Shown here piece by piece: positions 49,314-60,009 of a stretch of 64,000 bases of DNA (position 1 is the stretch's first letter; every line of letters starts with the position of its first letter). The stretch is from Argentina anserina (lineage: Eukaryota; Streptophyta; Magnoliopsida; Rosales; Rosaceae), in assembly GCF_933775445.1 (NCBI RefSeq), contig NC_065878.1:14953395-15017394 (forward strand), in the 5' to 3' direction. The position numbers and the translations under genes are program-made. The notes under the pieces were generated by a model. That model saw nothing but the letters and a program-made list of their open reading frames with translations. It searched no databases and was not told where the DNA came from.

Positions 49314-51308
49314 TTACTTTGATTTGTTTGTATTTATCTTCTCAGCTGCTTCAGCTGCAGCAGATGCTGCCTTGTCCAAGCCCAATTTTTGTAACTCACT
49401 TAAAAAGCCATCAACTTCAACAGAGTTAATTTTGTAGGGGCTGTGGGCAGCACCTGGGAACGTCCCACTAGTCACTTCTTCCTTGTAGTTCACTAGAGCT
49501 TTGTTGATGACATCTCCAACCTGTGCGAACTGCTTACAGAATTTAGGGGTAACCTGCAAAAGAGAAGATACTTCTTTATTTAAACAAAATTCATGAGAAG
49601 AAATAGATACTAAGGAAATTTGACTATTGAATTAACCTTTGCATGATGTGGGTGCTGCATCATCCCAAGAAGATCATGGTAAACTAGCACCTGCATTGTT
49701 TAAGGAATACAACGTCAATGAAGAATTGGCATGCTAAAATCCTTGACAAAGAACAAGAAAAAGATAAAAACAAAAAATTCTAGACCAAACCCACAGGCTT
49801 CTCCCCTGATAAAGATAAGTTGGCGCTACATAGCCATTCGAATAATTGTGACATATGTTTTCTTCTAGGCTACAAGCTTGATGCTAAGCTCAGCATTTAT
49901 ATTTTGGTGATGCTAAGCTCAGCATTTATATTTTGGTGATGCTAAGCTCAGCATTTATAGTTCTAAGCCTACCCAGCAAAAATCAAGATATGCAGACCAA
50001 AAAAGCAGATTCAATGTATGCCGACCAAGCAATCTTGACGAATACTACAGAACTTAAGCCCATAGATGTCCAAAAGTTCTTTACCAACCAAAAGTTGAAA
50101 TTCTGTACATGTTACATCAAAGAAATTACAAGATATCTTTTTTTTTTTAAATGAATCAAACTTTACTAAAGATGTTAGTACCAGAAGGGATTGCACACAA
50201 GAATATCCAACACACACACCAAACAAGCTCAACATGGCAAAACAATGAACTGACCTGTCCACTGCAAAAAGGCCCTGCTCCAATGCCAATTGTAGGAATC
50301 TGAAGAGCAGATGTTGCTGCAGCTGCCACTAGCGGCGGTACACATTCCAACACAACAGCAAAGCACCCAGCTTCTTGCAAAGCCAATGCTGTCTCCACAA
50401 CCTGCATTAAAAATCCATTACAATCACAACAATGTAAACATAAGTACATAAACAACTAACCAATTCTTCAATTCCACAGACCTTTACGGCACTAGCAACA
50501 TTCCTTCCTTGAGGCCTAAACCCCCCGAGAACGCTAATGGCCTGCGGAGTAAGTCCCACATGCCCCATCACAGCAATTCCAGCCTCCACAATAGATTTTG
50601 CCGCAGTGATCCTCGAAGGTGAACCTCCTTCCAACTTTATTGCATCCATTGCTCCCTCCTTCAATAGCCTCACCGCCGAATCGATAGCCTGCTCATGATA
50701 ATCGAAACTGCAATATCACCAACCCACCATTGCTCACTTACACAAATCCCCACACCCAAAAGCAACAAACCACATTCAAACTACACCAATCCACACTCCT
50801 CTCTATCAAAGTTCACATCTTTCATATAAAAACAGATTCTTTATCCATTTCCAACATTCTCATTAATCAAACAAATAAAACCCAAATCCAATCATACCTG
50901 AATGGAGCTAGACTCGTAGAACCCAAAAGGCAAGTCCCCGACCAAAAGCGGGCGCTTGGCCCCACGCGCCACCGCACGGCAGTGTACAAGCATCTCATCA
51001 AGCGTTATTGGTAGAGTGGTATCATATCCATGAACAACCATGGCAGCCGAGTCGCCGACCAAGGCAATGTCAATTCCAGCCAAGTCGAGGTGCACCGCCG
51101 ACGGGTAGTCGTAGGCGGTGACCATGGTGATGGGCTCGCCCTTCTTGTGCTTATTCTTGATTTGGGTGACGGTGACTCTCTGCTCCGGGCTCTGGGACTT
51201 GGGGCCGCCGTAGACGGTGTTTTCCGGGACGTTGCTCATGCAGCGGATAATGGTTCGGGCACTACGGGAGAGGAAAGCGGCGCGTGAGACGGCGGCCATG
51301 GTTGCCAT
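49314..51308 (-). CDS. KPHMT: 3-methyl-2-oxobutanoate hydroxymethyltransferase (ketopantoate hydroxymethyltransferase)
   Basis: Five exons, 51308-50898, 50688-50482, 50401-50255, 49690-49637 and 49553-49314, total 1059 nt and 352 aa in frame. The enzyme transfers a hydroxymethyl group from 5,10-methylenetetrahydrofolate to 2-oxoisovalerate, giving ketopantoate, the first committed step of pantothenate (CoA) synthesis. Seen in the sequence: VTAYDYPSA (63-71), the metal-site motif [12 protein letters not shown] (83-94, with D86 as the likely metal ligand), a KLEGG motif in exon 2, VLECVPP and [15 protein letters not shown] in exon 3, and [10 protein letters not shown] in exon 4. About 25-35 N-terminal residues, rich in Arg, Ser and Ala, look like a mitochondrial targeting peptide; Arabidopsis homologues are mitochondrial. 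Exon 2 was started at GCT (50688) to keep the conserved reading. Confidence 0.93.
49880..49960. repeat. 29-bp tandem repeat, three copies, in KPHMT intron 3
   Basis: GATGCTAAGCTCAGCATTT is repeated at 49880, 49909 and 49938, a 29-bp period; the third copy is truncated. Each unit holds the inverted repeat ATGCTAAGCTCAGCAT-like core (GCTGAGCTTAGC). It lies in the third intron, away from splice sites. Confidence 0.9.
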
Positions 51309-53322
51309 TTGAGAGAGGGTTGTGAGGTTTTGTTATGTGGGTTGTAGAGAGAGAATGATGGAGCTAATGGAAAGAATGATATAATAAAAGAAGGAAGCGG
51401 CGGAGGGCTGCGCCACCTAAAAGGAGGGAAACGCAAGTGGAGTGAGTGAGTGAGAGAGACTGATCACAGTAGGTTGGCTTTGGATCTTCCGTGTTATCTG
51501 CGCGCCACATATCCAACTGCGTTAAAGTGCAACTCTAATTAGTTACCTCTGATCACTTGAAGTGTCTGGTCACTTGAGAGTTGAGACTAATGGTATTTTG
51601 AATTTGTTTTGCTTATGGTTTATTTTAATTTAGAAGAGGCGTATAATTTGAGATCTTTGCCGAAGAATATTGAAAATAACACATTTTTTGCCACATACGT
51701 TAAAAGAAAAATTAACTAAAAAAATATTCACTTTTAAATTTGAGATCTTTGCTTAGGAATAAATGAATTAACGATCGGCAGGCGACAACATGTCTTTTAT
51801 TACTACAACTGATTGGGTCTCACGAAGTTGTTTTTATAGGAGACAAACGTTTTTAATAGTGTAGTTTTCAAGTGTGAAGTTTTTATCGTTTAAATTTATT
51901 TATTTTCGGTAAAATAATTAATTTTGATGTTATGTTGCAGTGGATCAAAATCTTTCACTAATCACCCTTGTGTGCTTGATGCAATTTTTTTGAAGCTATT
52001 TTGTTCATAAGTAATTACAAATTCTTCTATGACAACCCCATATGACAATTGTAATTACATTCATGATAAAATTAAGACTACATGGACAATAATGGTACCT
52101 GTGAAAGTGGCCAGTTTCATGCACACTCACAATTAGGGTGATTTTCAGGCTTCCGGCTAAGCATTACTGCATGACCGGTCTGTCGTATTTGAAGGTCTTG
52201 TGCGAAATATCAAATGTGGCCCCTTATGTGTTCCTGAAAAAAAAGAGAAACAATACACCAAATCTAGAAACATAATATCACAAATAGACATCTATATAAG
52301 CAAACTAACAATTAAGATCACAACAACAAAAAGATAAAAGACCGAAATCGAATTTTATGTAAAAGCACAACATATTGACTTCAAAGCAAATGCTTTGTAA
52401 GCAGCACACATTTCCATTTTTCAAGACCAACATCAACATCAAAATTCAGTTTAATATAGTTGCTGGTTCAATCAATTCAGTTTGAAAAAAGTTTAAAAAA
52501 CAAGCACTCAATTCGGACTAAGTAACTCACGTACCTTGGAGAGTTAGAGAGTGGAGACTTGAAGGCTTGAAGGCTTGGACCCATATTCCCAGAAGGCCAG
52601 AATTCAGCCGATCCTGTCGTCCCGATGATGTTTGATTGTTTGTCAAGGTCGAAGTCTCGGAGAGGTAGGAGAGTGGGAGAGGAGAGGAGAAGAAAGGCCA
52701 GAGAAAATGGAGAGGACGACTGATCTCATTGTCTCAGTGGTCTGGACGAGCTACTGAGCTAGATGACTCAGATGTGGGGAGTCATTGAGTCAGGGGACTG
52801 TCCGACTTTGTGTTTGTGATGGAAGTGAGGAAGTCATTGACTTGAATGAGGGTAGATTATGAGTTTATGACTTCTGAAAGTTTAGGAAAATTAGCAAAAA
52901 CAAAAGATAAGAAGTTTTCGAACTCGGGATTAGAGGATTTAACATACACATCCAAGACTCAAACTAACTTAACTAGTTGTTACATACTAATACAGTTTTT
53001 TTAATCTTCCAAATTTTAGACCTTGTGCCACACTTGGCACAACCAACAGACCGGGCATGCATTACTGAATTTGAGCTGGCTTGCAACTTTGGAGTTCAAA
53101 CTGCTACAACAAAGACTTATCTTTTGTGCGTGTTTAAGTAAGATCATCTAGCGTTTGTCAATAAAACTAATTAATCCTAACATCGCTAGAGTTTGTGACA
53201 TCTACTTAAAAAAGTTAGATGTGAGTTGGTTCATAGGAAGAGAGCAAACCTAATGACGTAGCTGATTAGCAGTTAATATAACCATAACTGAGTGATAAAT
53301 TAAAAAGCAATGACTCAATAAC
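51309..53322. other. KPHMT 5' leader and intergenic DNA
   Basis: The region next to 51308 is the presumed 5' leader of KPHMT. Nothing else between 51437 and 53317 was recognised: no domain, RNA gene or complete element. A GA-rich stretch near 52540-52720 is simple-sequence-like. Confidence 0.45.
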
Positions 53323-54327
53323 TGTTGTAAGAACAGTGATATATTGCATATATAATTAATAAGCTGAATTATAAATAATTATAAATCAGAAATGAAGAAC
53401 ACGAAAAGAAATTCAACAAAAAATACCGAACGATTTGTGATGGAAGAACTAGTCGAGACGTGTGTGATACCACACTGTCCTTAAGACATTTACGCCTCCT
53501 CTACCGGTGCAAGGATGCTTGGCGCTTGTCTCCCAGGATATAACGACTAAACAATTCTAGAAAGTTGCACTACTAACTAGAACCCTCAACGAACTCGAAA
53601 GGTACCTCTATCTATCACCAGAGAAGAACTAAGAACCTTGAGAGTGGGAGAGAAATGTGTTTCGAATGGGATGATTTACAATGAAAGGATGATGGCTATT
53701 TATACTGTGAGGATTTGCAATCAGCAATTAATAAGATGGCTGTTATAGAAATCAAAAAATCATAACATATATGAGTTACATATGTTACAAACATTGATTT
53801 CAATTCTGTTATAATTCTCCATAACACATAATAACTCAGTTGTTACAAAAGAAGAATTTGAACAGTCAAGAGAATTTGAAAAGTCAAAACCGAATTTTCG
53901 GAAATGCAAAAAGAATCTGCGTTCCGACCCTCAATTCGGTGTTGCATTCGTGTCCGCAGGTCGCACGGGCATACACGAGTTTCCCTTGCGACCTAGGATT
54001 TGCACCCCCCCTGCGCGTGTGCGAGAGGGTATAAGGGGGCTTACACACTTTACAATCCATACACAATGGATTCTATATAAAGTCTTTTCAACACTTCTCT
54101 TTTCCAATGTGGGACAAATACATTTCCCTCATTCTAAGTAGCCATCTTTGAGTGACAATTTCTTATTCACCCACAAACCAAATTACACAAAGAAACATAT
54201 GATCTTGTAGCCCTCATTATGGAGAACTCAAATCTATGTTCATCTTTGATTAATTATAAGCTTAACTTAATTTAATTAATCAATTAAAATTTGGTTTTAA
54301 ATGGTTTTTCCAACCATTTTTCCAACA
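53323..54327 (-). repeat. 3' LTR of Copia element 2
   Basis: This LTR is 1005 bp. On the element strand it starts TGTTGGAAAAATGG and ends TTCTTACAACA, with a TATA box (TATAAATAGCC, about 53694-53704). It includes a 36-bp segment (about 53733-53768) absent from the other LTR. Confidence 0.93.
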
Positions 54328-54907
54328 ATTCCCCACATGAATGAAATTGGCCACCAAAGACTCGATAGAATTTGGTGATAGATTTCTACGGTTGAAACCT
54401 GCATATGATAGGTAGGTTTGACCATTTGAACCTTCCCTTATAAAAGTATGCTTACTTTACTAACTAAATAGTAGACGCGATGTCTTTGAACTATTCGTCA
54501 TTTGTGTAAATGATAACATACTTTACACAGGAGTCTCCCTGGTACACTTCGGTTCTCATTTTTGTGCCCATTTTGGCCATGGAACACACACCTGGTTCTG
54601 CAAGTAGTTTGATAAGAGTTATGCCCTCATTAACTCCCCTAGAAGCGGCCCCACTTCTCTCTTGCATAGGTGATCTCTTAATTAAGAGTAACCCGCATTA
54701 CTCTGCTCGATTTCTCGACGCATAAGAATCATTAAAAGTTTTAACTTAACCTCATCCTTTACGGGTATCACTGGTTTTTTATCATATGAATGGACTTGGG
54801 AAACTCCCCACAGTGATCCGAACTAATCTCTACAGTTTGGTTTTCCCTTTTGAACCTAGATCTTGGGATCTCCAGTCAGCTAGGTTGGGTATCCACTGTA
54901 GTGATTT

Positions 54908-56841
54908 TTAATTTCCAATGGGCTTTAGTCCCATTCCCTTCGATGAATTTTCAACTAACCCTCTGTTTAACCCTTTAGTTAAAGGATCAGCAATATTATC
55001 CTTAGACTTTACATAGTCTATAGAGATAACTCCAGTTGAGAGTAGTTGTCTAATGGTATTATGTCTTCGACGAATGTGTCTAGACTTACAATTATACATC
55101 TTACTCTGTGCCCTGCTAATTGCAGATTGACTATCACAATATATACCGATCGTAGGCACAGGTTTTGTCCATCTAGGAATGTCCTCTATGAACTGGCGTA
55201 GCCATTCTGCTTCCTCCCCACATTTGTCTAGTGCTACAACTCAGACTCAATTGTGGATCTTGTTATAACTGTTTGTTTTGAGGACTTCCAAGACACAGCT
55301 CCACCCCCTAGCATAAATACATATCCGCTAGTAGACTTTGAGTCTTTCATGTCAGATATCCAGTTTGCATCAGTGAACCCTTCTATAACAGCTGGGTATG
55401 ATGTGTAGTGCAACCCGTTGGTACGAGTATACCTTAGGTATTTGAGTACTCTTCCAATCGCTTGCCAATGCATAGCTCCAGGATTACTCGTATACCTACT
55501 TAGCTTATGAACCGCATAAGCTAGATCTGGTCTTGTACAACTTGTTAAGTACATTAGACTCCCAATTATTCTTGAATACTCTAATTGAGAAACACTTTCA
55601 CCTTTATTCTTGGACAAATGTAGATTCAAATCTACAGGAGTTCTGACAATTCCAGAACCTTCCTTGTCAAATTTCCCAAGAATATTGTCCACATAGTGTG
55701 TTTGACTCAACACTAGCCCTTCTGATGTTCTCGTAATTTTAATTCCTAAAATGACATCAGCAAGTCCCAAGTCTTTCATGTCAAACTTAGAATTCAACAT
55801 GTCTTTAGTAGACTTGATCATCTTATCGTTGCTCCCACCGATAAGCATATCATCCACATACAGACATAAAATGATATATCCATTTTCAGTGTCTTTGATA
55901 TATACACACTTATCACCTTCATTTATTCTAAATCCACTGGTGATCATGGCATTATCAAATTTCTCATGCCATTGTTTTGGTGCTTGTTTTAAGCCATATA
56001 ATGACTTAACCAATCTGCACACCTTCTTACTCTGAGAAGGAGCAGAAAAACCTTCTTGTTGTTCCATGTAGATTTCTTCTTCTACATCTCCATTTAGGAA
56101 AGCCGTCTTTACGTCCATTTGGTGTACTTCAAGTTTGTGCAACGCTGCACTTGCAAGTACCATCCGTATGGATGTTATTCTCGTCATAGGAGAATAAGTG
56201 TCAAAATAAACCAAACCCTCATTTTGCCTATAGCCTTTAATAACAAGTCTAGCCTTGTACTTGTCTATTGACCCATCAACTTTTAATTTCGTTTTGAAAA
56301 TCCACTTGGAAGTCAAAGGCTTACATCCAGGTGGCAAATCCACTAATTCCCAAGTGTGATTTTGCATGATGGAGTCAACCTCACTTTTGATTGCTTCTTT
56401 CCACAGAGGACCATCGGTAGAGCTAACTGCCTCTTTGAAGGTACGGGGATCACCTTCAACCATATATGACAGAAAGTCAGGTCCATAGGACTTTGCGGTC
56501 CTTGCCCTTTTACTTCGTCTAGGTTCAACCTCAGACTTAGATTCGGACTCCAACTCAGATTCTTGATCTTGAGCATCATCAGTTTCGGCTCGGTTGTCTT
56601 CACGTGCCCGTTTAGAAGAATTAAATTCCTCTCTAGACTTCCGTGGAAATACATTTTCAAAGAAAGATGCATTTCTCGATTCCATTATCGTATCCTTATG
56701 GATTTCAGGAATATTCGAATCGTGGACTAGGAATCGATAAGCCGAACTGTTATGTGCATATCCAATAAAGATGCAATCAACCGTTTTAGGCCCATTCTTC
56801 ACCTTTTTAGGCTTAGGAATTTTCACTTTTGCCAAACATCC
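54908..56841 (-). pseudogene. Copia 2 reverse transcriptase and RNase H
   Basis: The frame from 56835 encodes the connection domain, then reverse transcriptase with [24 protein letters not shown] and YVDDMLIGG (catalytic Asp pair present) and the start of RNase H (GFTDANW). A single-base frame change near 55235 cuts it after ...RSTIESE. The rest of RNase H (DSQSAISRAQSK, HIRRRHN, IADPLTKGL) continues to 54908 in another frame. A lone stop at 56839-56841 separates it from integrase in the same frame. Most of the sequence is intact, which fits the young LTRs. Confidence 0.92.
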
Positions 56842-57327
56842 CTATACTTTTAAGTATTTGTAGGATGGTTTTCTCCCTTTCCATAACTCATATGGAGTTT
56901 TTTTCTCTTCTTTCCTTTTGGGCACCTTATTTAAAAGGTAATTTTCCATGAGAATCACGTCTCCCCACATGTTGGGTGGCATCTCAAAACTGAGTAGCAT
57001 AACATTCATCATATCCTTTAGAGTATGATTTTTGTGTTTTGCTACACCATTTGATTGTGGTGAGTATGGAGCAGTCCTTTGATGTATAATCCCATTCTGA
57101 GCACAAGTCTCAGCAAATGGCGATTTATACTCACTCCCTCGGTCACTTCTTAGTGCCTTAATTTTCTTGTTGAGTTGGTTCTCAACCTTTTTATAGAGAA
57201 TGAACTTCTCTATGGCCTCACTTTTGCATTTTAGCAAATACACATAGCAATATTTCGTGCTATCATCTATGAAGGTAATAAAGTATTTATTATTCCCTCT
57301 AGATACCGTTGATTTTAAATCACACAC
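56842..57327 (-). pseudogene. Copia 2 integrase core (partial)
   Basis: This 161-residue frame has FIDDSTKYCYVY, LRSDRGSEY and PYSPQSNGVAKH, the Asp-Asp-Glu core region of Copia integrases. The upstream HHCC zinc finger and GAG-pre segment usually found between protease and this core are absent, so there is a deletion between about 57330 and 57470. It ends with one stop before the reverse transcriptase frame. Confidence 0.85.
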
Positions 57328-57633
57328 ATCTGTATGAATCAGATCAAGGGGTTCATTGTTTCCTTCAATACTTTGGAAGATGATCTAATCAGTTTTGTCT
57401 CTACACAAGTTCACACTTGTGCATGTTAATTGACATATATTATATTCTTCACTACCATAAATTAGGAAGACTCATATAGGTGTAATAACTAGTTTTTGAC
57501 AATAAACAATCCACCACCCATGGCTCTATGTCAATTTCAGACAAAACACATTTGTCAACACGGAGTTTTATACTCATAAAACCCTTAAGAACATACATCA
57601 ATTTATTCGATAATTTCAGTTCTGTTCTACAGA

Positions 57634-58686
57634 TCAATCCAAAAACTTGGCTTGGTCATACCATAGCTCTAAGTCATTTAGTCCCCAGTCATAATCACTT
57701 GCTTTTTCCATGCTATCATCTGATATCATACAACAGAGGTTCATGTCTGCAACCTCCTGAGTGACGGCTTCAATCAGGTTTGCCTCTCTCTTTTTGTTCC
57801 TCTTTGGTTTGTTGCAGTCCACAGACTTGTGACCAGTCTTGTCACAGTTGTAGCACTTGCCTTCAAACCTTGGCTTCTTGGAGATGTCTCCTTTCGGCCC
57901 CAGTTTGGACCCATGATACTTGCCTTTCTTGTTTTTGGAACCTTGACCATGTTCCATCATGTTTGCCTTGGCAGAGACATGATTGATCCATGCTTTCTTT
58001 TCGGATCCTCGGTTGTCTTCCTCAATGCGAAGTCTAACCTCTAGATCCTCCATGGTCATTTCCTTTCGCTTGTGCTTCAAATAATTCTTGAAGTCCTTCC
58101 AAGCAGGTGGTAACTTTTCAATAGCACATGCCACTTGAAAACTTTCACCTAGTTGCATTCCTTCAGCGTGAATCTCATGCAGGATTAGCTGAATCTCAGA
58201 AAATTGACTCATCACAGTTTTCGAATCCACCATTTTATAATCAAGGAAACGGCCCACGATAAACTTCTTGGCGCCGGCATCCTCGATTTTATATTTTTTC
58301 TCCAAGGATTCCCATAGCTCCTTTGCCGTTCCCATGCTAATGTACACATTGTACAATGAGTCGGCTAGACCATTCATGATATAATTCCTACATAAGTAGT
58401 CAGAATTATTCCATGCATTAACAGCAACAATCTTTGCTTGATCGCCATGGTCATCTTCCTTTAACTCAGGAGCATTCTCCGTCAAAAATCTTGCAAGATT
58501 CAGAGTGGTCAGATAAAACATCATCTTTTGTTGCCAACTCTTGAAATGCAAACCGTTGAACTTCTCAGGTTTTTCCCCATGGGATACTGAGACAGGTACA
58601 ACGGGAGCAGTAGGCACAGTTGGCACCAAAGGTCCCTTGCCATTTCCAGAATTTTCTCCGTTAGTCATTTTTAGAAACTGAAACAC
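57634..58686 (-). pseudogene. Copia 2 gag (intact frame) and protease remnant
   Basis: The 350-residue gag opens with a Pro/Val-rich stretch, then a UBN2-type domain ([14 protein letters not shown] ... [26 protein letters not shown]), and a CX2CX4HX4C zinc knuckle ([14 protein letters not shown], about residues 272-285). It is uninterrupted. Beyond its end the frame at 57452-57637 has only a scrambled protease-like segment lacking the catalytic DSGA motif. The nucleocapsid-like gag could pack RNA, but the element could not process a polyprotein by itself. Confidence 0.88.
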
Positions 58687-58775
58687 ACAAACAAGGTGTA
58701 AGTTTACTTGAAAAAATTCAGATAAATATCGAATACAAATTATATAAGCAATATCAAAAATAAACGTCTTAAGAT

Positions 58776-59744
58776 TGTTGTAAGAACAGTGATATATTGC
58801 ATATATAATTAATAAGCTGAATTATAAATAATTATAAATCAGAAATGAAGAACACGAAAAGAAATTCAACAAAAAATACCGAACGATTTGTGATGGAAGA
58901 ACTAGTCGAGACGTGTGTGATACCACACTGTCCTTAAGACATTTACGCCTCCTCTACCGGTGCAAGGATGCTTGGCGCTTGTCTCTCAGGATATAACGAC
59001 TAAACAATTCTAGAAAGTTGCACTACTAACTAGAACCCTCAACGAACTCGAAAGGTACCTCTATCTATCACCAGAGAAGAACTAAGAACCTTGAGAGTGG
59101 GAGAGAAATGTGTTTCGAATGGGATGATTTACAATGAAAGGATGATGGCTATTTATACTGTGAGGATTTGCAATCAGCAATTAATATATGAGTTACATAT
59201 GTTACAAACATTGATTTCAATTCTGTTATAATTCTCCATAACACATAATAACTCAGTTGTTACAAAAGAAGAATTTGAACAGTTAAGAGAATTTGAAAAG
59301 TCAAAACCGAATTTTCGGAAATGCAAAAAGAATCTGCGTTCCGACCCTCAATTCGGTGTTGCATTCGTGTCCGCAGGTCGCACGGGCATACACGAGTTTC
59401 CCTTGCGACCTAGGATTTGCACCCCCCCTGCGCGTGCGCGAGAGGGTATAAGGGGGCTTACACACTTTACAATCCATACACAATGGATTCTATATAAAGT
59501 CTTTTCAACACTTCTCTTTTCCAATGTGGGACAAATACATTTTCCTCATTCTAAGTAGCCATCTTTGAGTGACAATTTCTTATTCACCCACAAACCAAAT
59601 TACACAAAGAAACATATGATCTTGTAGCCCTCATTATGGAGAACTCAAATCTATGTTCATCTTTGATTAATTATAAGTTTAACTTAATTTAATTAATCAA
59701 TTAAAATTTAGTTTTAAATGGTTTTTCCAACCATTTTTCCAACA
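58776..59744 (-). repeat. 5' LTR of Copia element 2
   Basis: This LTR is 969 bp, nearly identical to the LTR at 53323-54327 apart from six substitutions and the missing 36 bases. It is followed on the right by the ATAAC duplication and host DNA. Confidence 0.93.
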
Positions 59745-59749
59745 ATAAC

Positions 59750-60009
59750 ACGAGTCGGTAAGCATACGGATTAAGGTCCACGAGGCTAGGCATACATGAA
59801 TTCAAAGCTCCTTCAAACCTGCTAGCTACATCACCACAAACCGGTAGGAGTGGAGACTCGAACGCCAGCCACGACGGCAACGCTAGCCATGACGAAACGT
59901 TACTCTAATTCAATTGTTTTTTTTTAAACTAAATTCTTACGAAAATATAAAATGATCCGCCACGTGTATCAGTAACAGAAGAACCCACTCTCACAACACG
60001 CTCCCAAAA
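59750..60009 (+). promoter_or_regulatory. Short promoter region of the hydrolase gene
   Basis: Only about 260 bases separate the young Copia element from the ATG at 60010, so the retrotransposon sits where the gene's distal promoter would be. No clear TATA box was found. The CACGTG G-box at about 59961-59966 lies 45 bases before the start. Confidence 0.5.

Larger units (their letters stand above)
53323..59744 (-). mobile_element. Ty1/Copia LTR retrotransposon on the minus strand, young but defective
   Basis: The LTRs are at 53323-54327 and 58776-59744. The exact 5-bp duplication ATAAC flanks them (53318-53322 and 59745-59749), and the ends are TG..CA on the element strand. The element reads right to left: 5' LTR 59744-58776, gag, partial protease, integrase core, reverse transcriptase/RNase H, then polypurine GTGGGGAAT and the 3' LTR. 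I count six substitutions between LTRs plus one 36-bp length difference, so insertion is recent. There is no initiator-Met primer site next to the 5' LTR; the primer tRNA is not identified. Confidence 0.95.
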
